A stretch of 64,000 nt of DNA from Bugulina stolonifera (GCA_935421135.1 OW285196.1:4817001-4881000); one strand, 5' to 3'. Positions 1 through 14,120 are shown, counted from the stretch's first letter. The notes: generated by a model not told the origin, from the letters alone. Translations and numbers: made by a program.

Positions 1-198
1 CATGATAACACTTACATTGTACATGTAGAATGCTCCATATTGCTGTCTGTATTGTTTGTACAAGTACATGTATATAACATGCATGTACAGAAAATGTACA
101 TGTATATAGTCAATGTAGTGCTTTACAAGTTTGCAAACAAGCACATGGACATCTTACTATTTATCTGTGTATTACGAACATCAATTGTAGAGATTTAC

Positions 199-3100
199 CA
201 TAATTAGCGGGCCTGGAAACCACTTTCACAGAGGCTTCCCCTTTTTTATACTTGGGATAAGTGACTGTTAGTTTTCTCTCATCGACATCTCCATCTCCGC
301 AGTTCTGATTGAAATGCAGTGCAGCCAATAACTGTCTAGAAAGTAAAGTCCAAGTTGCGATACACTGTAGTGGTTGCAAATTAGCCAAACCCAACTGTCA
401 AGAAATTGTTTGCAGTAATTTGAATTACCTTGTTTCCATGGTTTTGTACGGATAATGGAGCATCTTTGGAGCAAAGTGGTTTATAACTGCATGGAAAGAT
501 TCTAAATTGGATGTCTGACCCAGTGGACTGAGCTGCCTAACATCCTTCAGTCTTCTCCTGTCCTCTATGACATCGCATAGCAATATGTGTTCCGGAGTAT
601 CTAAAATAATTTATGCAGTCACTTAGTCATGCATTTAGGCTAATGAGATTATTATTATGATGGTCAGGTGAGCTTTCAACAAATCTAATGTAATATGTCC
701 CATTTATATCCCACTTCATTTGAAAATTCCATAACAAAATAATTTGAGGCATACATACTTGGCTTCATATATTTCTTTTTCTTATCACCTTTCTTTCGGC
801 TAGGGTGGGCACACCGAGGGTACGCTGGTTCGTTATGTTTGTGCCGATTTATTATATGATTGGACAAGGTCCGCCATTTGGCTTCTATAACATCTGCCCA
901 GTCAGTAGTATATGTAGTTGGTTGGGTTGATAGGGCAACCCAGTACATGTGATTGACAATAGCTTTCTGCCATTCACCTAAGAGTCCAGATGGATCCTTA
1001 CTGCTGGCTATTTTCAAATCCTTTTTCAACCCTGTTTATGTTGTACATAAATGAGAGATATCATTATTATGCATTTTTTTTCAATGGTGTCTACCACTAC
1101 AATATATCTAGGCTTATATATAGGCTCATTACTCATGCTTGACACAGTAAGGCAATGCAATCATAATGATATCACAATCAACAAATTTTGCTTAGATAAA
1201 ACTGAGATGAAGGTAAAGACCAAAATGTGAATTAACCAATTCTAAAGCTCTCAATATGTGACTATGAGTCATATTAGAACATCAGTTTGGAAAACATTTG
1301 TTTTGAAACTCTAGAAAACCAAACTACACTGATTTTGAAACTACATTTTTCAGATACATGTATTCCAAAGACAGTTTCTGAGATTTTGTGAATTTCTGTA
1401 TCGCAAATGCTTGAGAAAATTTACCTTTAGCAACATGCCAAATGTCCAAAAAATGGGATATTTCTGGGTTGTCTCTGTTTTTTCTTCTTGAACCATAGGT
1501 ATCTCTCATAAAAGCCCTGATTTGAATATGGCGGTCACTAATAAAGTTGACAAAGTTCAGCTTCCACTGAAAAATCTGCTGAATGCACAGCTTCAAACCT
1601 ATCATTTCCATGGCATTTGAGTTGCCCTTTGTCTGAAATAACAAAGGTACAATACATCAGTTTTCAAACAATTTATTTGTAAACTGAATTCATGGCATAA
1701 TATTATGCTTCAAGCACTGTTTATAATTCATCTATCACATGGGCAGCTATGGGCCATGGCAATAATGATCAAAGCAATGGGTGGCAGAGATAATTTCATG
1801 ATTATGGTCTATATAATATACTATATAGCTACTAACTTGAACCAAGTGTGTGGTTAGAATCTTTTTGCTGTCAATATCTAGCAAACTGTAGGAACCATAC
1901 TTTGCACTAAACAATAAGAAATGTCATCACTATATTTTAGGTTTATGCTAGCAAAACAGGAAACCACCAAGTGGCTTATTGCTGTCTCTTTCTATGGGAG
2001 CCATGGCAATTTTTGTACATATTCATGTAGGTTGTAGGTAGGTAGGTGGGTACATGTAAGTAGATAGGTACATGTAAGTAGTAGGTAGGTAGGTAGGTAG
2101 GTAAGTAGGTAGGTAGGTAGGTAGGTAGGTAGGTAGGTAGGTACATGTAAGTAGGTAGGTACATGTAAGTAGGTAGGTAGGTAGGTAGGTAGGTACATGT
2201 AAGTAAGTAGGTACATGTAAGTAGGTAGGTATATGTAAGTAGGTAGGTAGGTAGGTAGGTAGGTGCATTATACATGTACATCTAATTCTAATATATGTAT
2301 GTATATATAGGTACATGTATAATAAACCAATAATGCACTTATATACACGTATATACTGTATATACACGTATACATAGTATATAATCATGCCAAGATTGAA
2401 ATAATAATGGTGGTATGTACTACATACCTACCTACCTGCCTATACAAGTATATGTATTATAAGAGAGAGCTTACCTATGGCCCATAGAATCACAGCGACC
2501 ATCTCCAGCTAGGGATAAAGCTTTGCCACTGTCCCTAATGTCAGAAATTAAGACTTTCTGCGTTTCTAACCAAACATCTCGCACAGCCTTGTGTAGATAG
2601 TATTTCTGATGGCGGAAAAATGTTCTTACAGCCGGGACACATATTCCAGCAAAAGAGAAGATCCTAAACAAAAATTTATGTCATTGTTATTATACTATAT
2701 ACTATGAATATTTCTCTAAATTGATTTGACTGGTTCCAGATTTGTTTACATGTATAGTATGAAGTGCAGGCTACAGGGATTGTACATTTTATTACTGTAC
2801 AATTACATACAAACAATTTACATTTGGTTTCATCTACACTTGGTTTCATCTACACTTGGATTGTTCATATTATGACAACTACATACAAAGAGTTTACTCT
2901 GCAATGCACATACATGTAAATATCACTAGATTTGTTTTGGATCAAACTGGACTGGAGGTCTGCCCAAGCCAGCTATTGCTGGAAGAATTCATTGAGTATA
3001 AAGCAGTAATATTGTGGTTATGAGACATGTTATAATCATTTGATAGCAGTGTTGTTGATGCTAGCTAGACCTGTGCTGGGTTCCTAGACAAGCATCTGTT

Positions 3101-6100
3101 GCCTAAGTAGTATTCAATTGAATGGAATTTTTTTACCTCAAGATTTTTGTGGGTATTCCACCTCCAAATAAAATTGCACAGCTCAGTAGAAAATTTATGT
3201 GATGAGTTCGTCTGGTTGAATCTGAGGTACACTTCGAGTAGCTTGCCCCACACTTAGAACATTCACAATGGACAGTGAGAGCAGCTCCAATTACTGATCG
3301 ACTTACTGCTACTGCTTCTACCATTTGAAAACATAAAAATATAGTCAAAACAATACAATTCCAATTCTAAATACATGTACATGTATTTGCTATGAGCTTA
3401 GAATTTTATAACTCTAAATGATGAGGTATAGCATGTGCTGACACCTTACAGTTATTTCCTCAAACAAGCTGTTAGTACAGAAGCAACCTCTGGATATCTT
3501 GAAAAAAAATAGCCGTTCTAGCAATCGAAGTGGGGCCACATAAAAAAACATGTATCTAGATCAGAATTTTGTGCTGATTTCAAATATGACATTTCTACAC
3601 CTCCTAAGGTGCCAGTTCTAGGCATAATGGCAAGTTTTAGTACAATTGTACAGATTTTACCGATTTCGAAAATTGTTATGTATAACCAGGACACCACTAT
3701 CACACACTTCTAATGTGTTTGAGAAACTCTGTTTACATTACATAATGTAACATTCAACAAAGGAACACATTTTAAAATAGCATAAAGCTAGGAATAGTTT
3801 GAAAAATATCTGTTAATATCCGCTACTGAACTCGTGAGATTCCTATGAACATACAAGTCATAGATTTCTACACCATTACCCTACACCTCTCTATCTACAT
3901 TTCCTACTTGTTTACATCCCACACCAATAGGCTAGGCATGAAGTGAGCAGCAACAATAATAATCCAGTTAATGAAAACACTATACAAATTATAGTGACTT
4001 CGGAGACTAAGAGGCCTTTTAGAAGTTGATAAAAACACTCAAATACTGCCATCAGAGTTGCTTTCAAAACTTGGTAGAAATGCATTACTGCTGGTTGCAT
4101 TACTAGATATGCATGCAGGTACAGAACATGTTGCATCAAGGATCTGAGGATGTAGCCTAGGAATTCGATGCTGCTTGGATTACTCGGTAATGTGATAGTT
4201 CACCTTAGAACAGCACCTCCACCTCTGAGAAACTGATTGGTATATCAATTGATAATGTACATGTACATGACTTGTATTAATTCCTAGCTTGCAACTTCAT
4301 GAGTTTATATTTCTTGTAGTGACCAGTGAACGCTTACAATTGCCATAGGAGAGTATTATTTATGTTAAATCAGTCATAAGCATTCATCTGCATACTTAGG
4401 ATACATAGATGTAAGCCGAGATGCATATATACACTGTATGAGGGCCTACGTGTATATCTACTAGGAGGTTAAGAAGTATTAAATCATAATTTTTTGAAAT
4501 TATAGGCCTATAATACATGTCCCTATTAATAGTACAGAATATGCATAATATAGGCACTGTAGTTGGAACCCAAGGATGTTAGTAGCCTGAAGACTGGGTT
4601 TAGTTGGCTTGTTCATGTGAATGTTATACAAGCAGTTGGTGTGTTGTTATGCCCAATTATTACCCTTTACAGTTTTTTATGTTACTTAGTGTTACTATAA
4701 TTTTGGTTTCAATTATGTGGAAAGCTAAAGGCTGTCACACAAATGTGTTTTTATGTAAAATGCTTTGTAAGTTATTCAATCAAAAAACACCTTGCCTGTT
4801 CCTAATATCTGGCATCATCATGGTCTACCATGCTGACTCTGAGGCTCCCCTTTGGCATTTTTCTCTTCTTGATCCCCATGAATTTTATCTAATACCCCAT
4901 CTACGTTTCCTAGATACAGCTACATATTGTAGGTAGGCCCCCTACCATGTAGTAATAACCCACTGTACAGAGATTACTTGTTTTAACTGCTAGTGTTTGT
5001 AAGGAACTTCATAAGTGGGCATGGTTATGGTTTTGTCTGATCTTTTTATATAAATTAGCAAATAATGCTTGCCTATGGTAACACAGGACTTTCAGCATGC
5101 ACACTTTCTGATGGACTTGGTGATTTTATGATTTCTTTCGGTTTATCAAATCTATTGACAATTTGATCACACTTTAAATATAGAGCAATAACCACATATT
5201 AAACTTGTGTAGCATGAATATATAATTCATCAATAGTTTGCAATTTAACATCAAAATGTAACATTATTATGTAGTTTATTTCACCTACCACTATTAGTTA
5301 TGTTCAGCACTAAAAGCAGGAAATAAATAAATTACACTACTTATGAACATACATGGCCAATTTGAGAACCAACTACTTTTTGGTCTACTTCCCCGTTGAC
5401 ATTGCATGTAGCATGATTCATTGAATGTTGCTCTCTAATACTGCAAGTAGCCTATGTTATATAGTATGTATGTATGTATGTATGTATGTATGGGTATATT
5501 ATCTACTGTACTGTATATAGATATAGGTGTATTACATGCACCAAAAATACCTAGAGTAATGAAGTATCGATGACTTTTAGTTGCTAGAGCCAGTTTGTTC
5601 ATCAATTTTGAAGAATTACTAGTTAGGAAAAGTGACACAAGTTCTCCTTGAGTGAATGTTGAGACCAATTTTCTATATGCAGCACATCAGAACACATTCA
5701 CACCTATTCCCCACTTTTGGGGGTTAATATGGTGAAGAGAATAACTGGTGTGTCTTTGATATTTTCACAGCAGTAAAACAAACAACTATCCATTGTTGTA
5801 GCTGTTGAATTACCTCAGTCTAACATATTATAAACCTCCCACAACGCAGTTCATATAGCCATTAGGGCATTATAGCAGTAGCAATCCTAAACAACAATAT
5901 TATAACTGCATGTATCTAGTATTATATTACTAGCTGTCTAGTAATACTAGTAACTGCTATTTGGCCATGTGCAGCTGTTGTTATTGTGGTTACTATAGAA
6001 ATCAGCAGGCATAACCACTTCTAATTGGACAGTGTTTGCCGTTACGCATGAGCACTAACACTAAAGCAATCTTTTCCGGCTTATCAATGGCGATCTGACA

Positions 6101-7643
6101 AATGTTTGTTATTTTTACTTGCACGATAAATCAATTGACCACAACAACTATACTGGCACGATGTGAGGTGTAGAAATTTGCATATCAAAATATTTATGTA
6201 TAATTAAGAGTTTCATGCAAAAAATACTTGGCCCCACCTCAATTGCTAGAAATCTTTATAAAAAGGGAGGTTGCTTCTGTACTACGTGTCATCAAAATAA
6301 TAACCTTTGACAATTATTATTACTAATGCCTGGTAGCATTCATCATGATCAAACACATATGCAGCTATTTACCTTTCTCTCCACACACCCTGCAACATGA
6401 TAATGCCCAAAGTAGGAATTTCCATGGAACAATGAATTTAGGTTCTTTCCATGCTTTGCCATCACCATCACTGAAATATTCATTTATATCATTTCATAGC
6501 AGACCTAAATAATTGCATCACCAGCATTCTACAGCTACAAAGTCAGCATATGAAACAGAATAAGGTAGAAAATAATGTGCTGTAATATTTTATGCTGACC
6601 GAACTCACACATTATTCTTTTCTCCTGATATAAACGTCTCGTCAAATAATTCATCCTCAAACTGATCTTCCTCAGCATATAATGTGCTTGATTTATTTGG
6701 CTCATAATCTTTGTCAGCCTCATAGACTGGTATGTGTCTTTTCAACACGTGCTCTTCCTCTTCGTCTGAAGAGAGGAATCTTTTGATGGGGGTAGTAGGT
6801 GGATTGAAACTAAAAATACAGAATTGGGACAATAATCTACAATGAGCTAAATTTGGTTGACATGTTGGTTGATAAAAACATACTATAAGAAACAATACAG
6901 TTTCTAACACTAAACTAAACTAAACTAAACTAAAAACTAAATCTAATAGCACGTGAAACTACTATGTTACCCGATGCACATGTAGACCCACATAATGAAA
7001 CTTCGGCAACAAGTAGTAATAACTAAAATGAAAATTATAATAAAAGTCAAAAGATCAACCCTACCTTGTCACCTTGCATTTAGAGGTGGAAGGCGTGGAT
7101 TGAGCACAAGCTCTGAATGCTGGTAATCTTGCAGGGCTGCCAGTAGGTACAGATTTGTCAACCTCCTGTGTGGTAGAAGGGACTGCCCAATTATACTTTC
7201 GCAACCTGGAATTTATTTTGTAGACACTACAGCATTTTCTTTTGAGGTACAAACGTAGTTTCTAATGGATGCATAGAGATGCATGTATATGTACATTATT
7301 GTTAACCACATATTTTTGGTAATGAACAACTTTTACAACAATATACAAGCGTAGTATGATAACACATTGGATAATTATCATAAATAACAATGTTATAAAT
7401 AATGCAGACCATAATAACTTACTTGGTAACTCTTCCTTTTTGTTGATTATCCATCCAATCATCGTAATTATAAAAATCGGTCTGTTTGAAGTGTTTATAA
7501 CAAATCCCAGAACTCTTTCCTATTTTAGCTTCAGGTTGCCAGTTGTACACAAATTTGTTCCATTTGTTGGACATATTTGAGTCTTTAGGCCATAAAAAAA
7601 CTTGGGATGTAGATTTGCAAATCAAACACTTTCTTGTAGGCAT
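199..7643 (-). CDS. THAP-domain, transposase-derived protein (3' partial)
   Basis: Eleven exons read on the minus strand: 7643-7423, 7205-7065, 6809-6609, 6470-6373, 3317-3137, 2663-2475, 1906-1837, 1632-1425, 1031-759, 600-429 and 335-199. All have GT/AG borders and splice phases that join in one frame (about 630 residues). Exon 1 starts at the ATG and encodes a THAP zinc finger with C6, C9, C48 and H51 (C-x2-C-x38-C-x2-H). An acidic Ser/Glu linker follows, then a body recognisable by GDGRCDS, SAKYGSYSLLD, SDRHIQIR, DIWHVAKG, SNLESFHAVINHFAPKM and LLAALHFNQN. From memory these motifs belong to a widespread family of THAP-fused transposase-like proteins. THAP fingers bind DNA, so a nuclear role is inferred. 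The last exon ends in phase 1 at a donor, and I could not find the next exon in bases 1-198. No terminal inverted repeats bracket the gene. It may be a domesticated gene or an old autonomous element. Confidence 0.82.
2031..2268. repeat. GTAG tetranucleotide microsatellite with GTACATGTAA interruptions
   Basis: Runs of GTAG alternate with short GTACATGTAA-type segments over about 240 bases, inside the sixth intron of the THAP-type gene. The long Tyr/Leu/Pro/Thr-rich reading frames here are translations of the repeat, not genes. Confidence 0.95.
3478..6279. mobile_element. 2.8-kb element with long terminal inverted repeats, TA-flanked
   Basis: The left end begins CAGAAGCAACCTC and the right end reads GAGGTTGCTTCTG, each flanked by TA (3476-3477 and 6280-6281). 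Similarity continues inward for roughly 130 bases on each side: both arms carry a TTTCTAGCAAT-like or GTTCTAGCAAT-like block, GTGGGGCCA, TTTCTACACCTC and then GTGCCAG. TA flanks and CAG-type ends suit the Tc1/mariner superfamily. No transposase frame is evident inside, so it is non-autonomous or decayed. It sits in the fourth intron of the THAP-type gene. Two separate elements in opposite orientation would be an alternative reading. Confidence 0.55.
5465..5492. repeat. TATG microsatellite
   Basis: About seven uninterrupted TATG/ATGT units, within the 2.8-kb inverted-repeat element. Confidence 0.9.
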
Positions 7644-9964
7644 GGTACAAGTTTTGAGTATACTGTTTACTTGGTATACTAGTAATTAGAAACAAGTGGA
7701 TAATCTAATTGCTGTGCTATGGCTGGCAGCAGTGGTGGAACCATAATGGTGCTTTTAGTTCCCCCACTGTAAACTACATTATAATATACATACTCATGAT
7801 TCATTCAGATTCAAATACCTATCTCCTCAGGCAGTAGACAGCATCCACTAAAACCACAGCTCTCCTAGTATATGCATTGATTACTGAGTAGAAGAATTTT
7901 GTAATCACTGAATAATATCACCATCAGTGTGTGGTTTGTGGTTTTAGTAGCATCTACTATGAAAGCAAACCATCATTATCATACACCCATCCCACCTTCA
8001 AATATGGCAACAGAACTTAGTCTAACTGAGACAAATGGGAAGACAAATCTCATGTAGCTACATCTAACTATCTTGCAGTAAACAGATTGGAAAGATGACT
8101 CTTAAAATCCATCAGATTCGCCATGAAAAACCGTGCAGAATGATATATAACATGTATTAGCTGTCAGTACTCCTTTAATAAATGGTCTCTGAGACTTTGG
8201 TGTGCATACATCCAATCTCCCCTCACAATTATAGCTGGACCTGGGGTCATGTGGTCTAACCATTTTTATTGCCTCAAGTAGTGTACCAAACCAATGTACA
8301 GATATAACATTCAATATTATGTAATGTGTACTATTCTACTCATCCTTGGACAACACTGCGTCCATCACCTACTTACTAGCTCCTTGTGTGCATATAAATA
8401 ATATAGTACATCATGTACATGTATATATACATGTATGAATAAGAATACCTGTGCCTAATAAAACACCTGCATAGTTAATAGAATAACATGCTTTTATCTT
8501 AATTCTTGCAGGTAAAACAGTTGTAATTATGCCATTGTTATTATTACTCACTGTAATGGTATATGTAATAATGTAGACTTATTATAGTACGGAATGAAAT
8601 ATTATAAAACATATATATAATATGCAGTCAGCTCCACAAAAAAGTAGCTGTACATTGCACATTGTACACCACTGGTAAATGGTATTCACAATATATACGC
8701 ATAATTACACAATGTTGTTACATAAAGTTACTAGCATAATTATTTTCAAATTGTTGGTACCATTATATTGAAACTTCCCACATACATGGATATTTTAATG
8801 TAGAGGAAAATAATGTAATTATACACATATACATGCATGTACTGTTAGTACATGCAAATTTCTAGTATGTGCAATGTATAATATACCAAATATATATGTA
8901 TCTAAAAATATTACTGATAGGCCTACATAAAATTTGTCGATAGCCTAAACCATTTCGTAGATCGACATTTTGTGACGTCTTGTATGCAGTACTATCTCCT
9001 TCAAACTCCCCCTCACTGTTGTTGTTCTGGGGGAAACCTTAGCAATGACTATTTAATTACCTCTCATAGGCTGCTGCCGCTGCCCATGGGCTGGCTCACA
9101 TAACCCTACCTGCTGATTACCACACCACATCATAACTCTCAGAACTACACTCAACGTTTTACAGGTAGGTACACACTAAACAGGATCTTATTACATGCAT
9201 TTCCAATTATGTTTATGAAAAATATAAGAAAAAAACTTTTAAAATCATTATCTAAAAATTTTGACCTCAATATAACAGTGAAATACCTTCAAAGTATGTT
9301 TTATCACGAAGCTCTAGCCTTTGCCTGAAATATTTTGAACCATTTGGGAAATATTTTTTCACTGTCCACAAATATACATAACTTTACACAATTTAATTTA
9401 CCTTAAATAATAAATAATGTTGTTTAATATAAGAAACAAAATGTTCTGAATTTTAGACTTTTATTAACTACTCAGTGGTAGAGCTTTTGTATGCAACAGG
9501 TAACTACATGAAGTACTATGACATTTTTTTTAAAAATTAGTAGTACTGTAGTTTATTTGTAACTGTACATGTATATGCCTTACATACAGTGTAGCTCGTG
9601 TGAAAAAATATACAGAATTTTACAAGGTACATTACACCGTAATATTCAAATAAAACTCTTCACATTTGAACATGTTATTTAATTGTAAGTCACAGGTTGA
9701 GGTTATTCATTTTGGGCTGTGAGAGAAATAAATAGAAGGAACTGCATTGTTTAGTATAATTATTCGTGTAACATTTTATATTACGGACAGAGTGTGCTTG
9801 TTATTTGCAAATTCCTATATGCATGTAGCCTTGGGCCCATTGTTCAATTCATGTGAAATAAATAAGACATGTACATATGTTACAAATTATACATTCTGGT
9901 AATAACGCTTATTTTACCAGTTGAATTATTCTTCAGCTGCAGCTGTTGGTATTAGAGAAAGGAA
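7644..9964. other. Intergenic region between divergent genes
   Basis: There is no supportable coding exon here. It separates the start of the minus-strand THAP-type gene from the start of the plus-strand disordered-protein gene, so both promoters are expected inside it, but no clear TATA box or CpG cluster marks either. An imperfect foldback is visible: AGTAGACAGCATCCACT with AAAACCACA at 7833-7858 is matched in reverse complement at 7937-7958. The rest is AT-rich with scattered TACATGTA palindromes. Confidence 0.6.
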
Positions 9965-12900
9965 ATGGCTGTTAACTTTGACCCAAAGAAGATTAAATTT
10001 GAGGATTATTTACATGTAGAAGGAGTCAAGCCTGTGGACCCGGAGTTACCATTATTTAAAACTGATGGCGTTAGAACCAAGAACCTGAGGCTAATTCAAG
10101 CCTACTTGGTAAGGAAATGGGAAATCCACTCCAAATGACTTTGTGATCTTGCGATATATTAATTTCGCCAGAATATAATTTATTAGCAGTGAAACCACTA
10201 TAGAATCTGGTGATAGAAATTATTTTTATTCCGAGGCTCCACATTAGTTAAAAAGCACAAAACCTTTCCCAGACAAGCAGAACCATTTACAGTAAATATT
10301 TGCATATTAGATAACTAAAATAAACAGCATGGAGGTGTTGGTGAGAATCACTAAAATTAGCTACTTTTTTAGCGTGTCAGAATTTAATACCTAGAAATAT
10401 ATGTATCATTATTTACAATCTTTTATGATATGAAGAGGTTTAATTACATGTATTAGCTCAAAGTAATATACATGTATATTATCACAGACTGCTAACAAAC
10501 TATCTGCAATACATAATATGCTGAAGAAGATGGTAAACGGAAATAAATTATAGTTCTACAAAATCCCTATAACATAATAATCCGTTCTAGCATCATATAC
10601 GCAATGTACATGTACATACACATAGTCATGTGTAGGCCTGTTATGTTTTAATGAAAATTCTCCATAAATATTATTCATTTACCTATATGACAATAGTAAG
10701 TTTGAATAATTAGAGTCGCTGATGCGCACTTAAGATATTGTTGTTATGTATATGTAGAATATTTTTCCTCTGTGTAAATTATCATAATAGCCATAATGGC
10801 TATTATGTACTATACAATCATTAGGTTACATGTACAGTTATGTACAGTACATGATTGTATATTTTGTACCCATTACATAATTGTTATCATTATTATGTTT
10901 ATACTATACCTCTTCTCCTCATCCATTTTTGCTGTTATTGAAATAGTTGTATGAAGCAGTCATAACATACATGTATACATGTGTTATTACTTATGTTATA
11001 TAACCATTATTGGTAACCAAAAACTCCAATATGTCAATTCTAACACGTAATGAATCATGTATTGTGTTAACATGGTGTGACCTATCATGTATTGCGTTGG
11101 CATAATGTGACCTATCATGTATTGTGTTGATATGATGTGACCTATCATGTATTGTGTTGGCATGGTGTGACCTATGATGTATTGCGTTGACATGGTGTGA
11201 CTTATTCTGATGTATAAGGTCACTGCTCAGTGGTATTGGTAGAGCTATAAACACATGTGGGGACAGCACGCACCAAGGGAGGCAAAAATGCGAATTCATA
11301 CCTGTAGGAAATAAAATTAACTATACACGTGTATTAGTAACACGATCTAACACTGTTTTAGGAAGAGAAAGCAGGGCAGGAGAAGCTGGAGGAAAATAAA
11401 AACAGGCTGGCCAAGTGGAAGGAAAGTGAAGAGAAAAAACTAGAAGAACAGGTGGCCGATCTACCAGATTGGAAAAGAAAGCTGGTTTTAGCTAAGCTGA
11501 AGGCAAAGTTAGAAGAAGATATTGCAGCGAACAGGATTCCTACATCAATATATGAAACTTCAGAGGGTAGCAGTGATGGTGGGGCTGCGCAAGGTGACCC
11601 TGCAGCTCAGGTGAGTGTTACATCTAGAAACCTAACTGTATTATCAGACTACAATGGTGCATGGTACAATATGTACTATGGAAATTGTAAGTATGACACT
11701 AGACATTCTAATAACACACCACAAAAGTCATGCACATATTGCAATACATGTAGTCTTTACTTGTAGTGCTGTGGTATCTACACTGTAGAGTGTAGACTGA
11801 CCTTGGTGCCCATTATCGCCAAAAGTATTGTTGCACCTGCTTAGTTTAGACTATCATCTAGGCTGCTCAAAACTTTCTAGCTTGATATTTCTGTTTTACC
11901 CACATTTAGCCCATTTTTTTCCGATTAGTAACAATGTATCAATTTTCTACAAAACACTGTTTAGGCAAAAATATATTTACTACTAAACCACTGAATCTAC
12001 ATACATGTATAGGTAAATATTGCAATCTGCATGTATGTATAGTAAGGGTTATACACAACATGTGCATGCATACATGTCAAACTTACAGTGTATGTACCTA
12101 TCATATCATCCTGAATATCTGTTTCAGGGAGATTCAAAGAAAGTAGAAGAGCAAGCCAAACCACTACCTGCATGGAAACAGAGGCGGTTAGAAAAAGAAG
12201 CTGCCGAGGCTGAAAAGAAGAGGAACAAAGCAAAATCAAATACACCAACATACATGCCAGTAATTTTACCAACTGAGAGTGACTCCATAACTGCTCCACC
12301 AAGCTTTGTAAAGAAAATAAAAAGCCCTCCATCTCCAACAGAGGCTACAGTTGCCCCAGCCCCCAAACCTGTGGAAGAAGATGCAAAACAGAGTGAGGTT
12401 GTGAACAAAGCTGAAGAAGATCAGTCTACTCAGGAAAACCAGGAGAAGCAGAAGAGTTCAGAAGGACAATCGGCTAATAAAACTGAAAAAGTGACAGAAG
12501 AATCTGTTCAGAGCTCTACAGAAGTATGCTGCAAAGATGAACAGAGCCCTGAATCTGCCAAAACAGAAGTTCTAGAACCTAAGCAGTCACAGGTTGTAGA
12601 AACTAAGAAAGAAGACAATGAACAAAGTGCACTTATAGAGAAACCAGCTAAGGATGAGTCTGCTTCAGAAAGCAACAAATCGGCAGAGGTCAAGGAAGAA
12701 ATGGAGCATGTGTGCAAACCAGAAGTTCCGCAGAATACTGCTGAGACAAATACGGAAACAGCAGATGCTCCAGTAGAACCTCAAGCACCAGCAGAAACTA
12801 TCCCAGAGGTAAATAAATCGTCACAGGATGAACAAAGTCCTCAACCAAGTGAAATAGCAGCACCTACAGAGAATGAACCCACAGCCAATGCAACAGCAGT

Positions 12901-14107
12901 AGAGGCATCAAAACCCGAACTTCCATGTTCAGGTGAAAACACTGAAAACCAAAAGTCTGGAGATCAAGACAAAGTCGAAGAATCACAACAGATTAAACCT
13001 CCAAGCACAGTTCAGCCGCAGGTAGAGCCATCAAGTAAAGAACAGGAAGAAGTTGAACCTTCATGTAAGGAACAGCAAGAAGTTGAGTCTTCAAATAAAG
13101 AGCAGCAAAAAGTTGAACCTCCAAGTAAAGAGCAACACAAGGATGAGAACCCAATTAGTGACCAACAGCAGAAAACAGTAGAACCTAGTGTTGAGAACGA
13201 AAGTGTTGAAAACCCTCAAATAGAAGAGAATTCCGACAAGAAAAAGAGCTGTGAAGCTGCTACAGAGAAGCCCAAATCAGAAGACGACACAAGTAACAAA
13301 CAAAGTTCTGAAGAAGGCAAATGTTCTGAGGACAAGAATGAACCCACTAAACCTGCAGAACCACTAAAAATTGAGACGCAAAATTCTGGGACACAAGAAC
13401 TTAAAAATGACGAACCTAAACCGAAAGAAGCTGAATCAACACAGTTGAAAACCGAATCAGTAAGTGTCGAAGACGGAGTTAAAAGTCAAAATCAATTGAA
13501 TACCAACGCAACACCTGCAGAACCTCAAGTGGAAACCCCAGAAGTATGTGAGCCGAACATCAAAGAATGCAAACCTGAGCCAAGCGAAGCAGAGGGATCA
13601 GCAGCACAAACACCAAATTCTGAAAGTAGTCAACCATTAGATGATAAGAAGGAGCAGAGTGACAAAGCAGTGGATTCTACAGTTGAAGAAGAAAACTTGA
13701 AGGCATCTGATAAAAACACATCTGAACAGCTCCCAACACAGCAGACGTCTCAAGCCTCTGAATCAAAACAAACCGCTGAATCTCAATTACCAGTGGCTGA
13801 AAACGTGAGCACTAATGTGCAGCCGACAGCTGCAGAACTGCCACAACCTGCCATTGATCAAGTTGTAAATAATAATAATAATGTAGAGCCAGCACCAAAG
13901 CCAAGTGAAACCAAAGATGGTGCTCAATCTGCTGAAACTTCAGTTGGCACAAGCGACCAGGAAACCAAGGAAACCCAGGTAAACACACCTGCAGAATCAA
14001 ATGAACCAGTCGCAGCACCAAAGACTCAATGCAATGTAGTTGCTATTCCACAACCTACATGTACAACTGTAGCGATCTGTGAACAACCACCAGCAGCTGG
14101 TCAATAG
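9965..14107 (+). CDS. Long disordered Glu/Gln/Pro/Ser-rich protein with paired LPxWK motifs
   Basis: Three exons, all joined in phase 0: 9965-10108, 11362-11610 and 12128-14107, giving 790 residues. Exon 1 begins MAVNFDPKKIKFEDYL. Exon 2 is a charged helical segment ending in LPDWKRKL (about residues 82-89). Exon 3 opens with a second copy, LPAWKQRRLEKEAAEAEKKR (about 144-163). The rest is low complexity, including four or five imperfect repeats of the form KEQQEVEPSS around residues 430-475. No transmembrane segment or signal peptide is seen. The paired P-x-W-K-R/Q motif recalls segments of phostensin/taperin-type actin or PP1 regulators, but that is a weak resemblance from memory. I do not assign a function. 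An ATG at 12020 lies in intron 2 and is not the start. Confidence 0.72.
11047..11212. repeat. 30-bp minisatellite in intron 1 of the disordered-protein gene
   Basis: About five and a half copies of a 30-base unit containing TGTGACCTATCATGTATTG. Copies differ by a few substitutions. The His/Thr/Ile-rich minus-strand frames here are repeat translations. Confidence 0.9.
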
Positions 14108-14114
14108 ATGACGA

Positions 14115-14120
14115 AATAAA
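14115..14120 (+). terminator. Candidate polyadenylation signal AATAAA
   Basis: AATAAA lies eight bases past the stop codon of the disordered-protein gene. This would give a very short 3' UTR. Another AATAAA occurs near 14644, so the true site is uncertain. Confidence 0.3.

Noticed and set aside
1976..2388. Several open frames rich in Tyr, Leu, Pro and Thr on the minus strand
   Set aside because: They translate the GTAG microsatellite in three frames and carry no splice or family support.
12020..12127. Upstream ATG extending exon 3 of the disordered-protein gene
   Set aside because: The bases before 12128 are intron: an acceptor at 12126-12127 joins in phase with exon 2.
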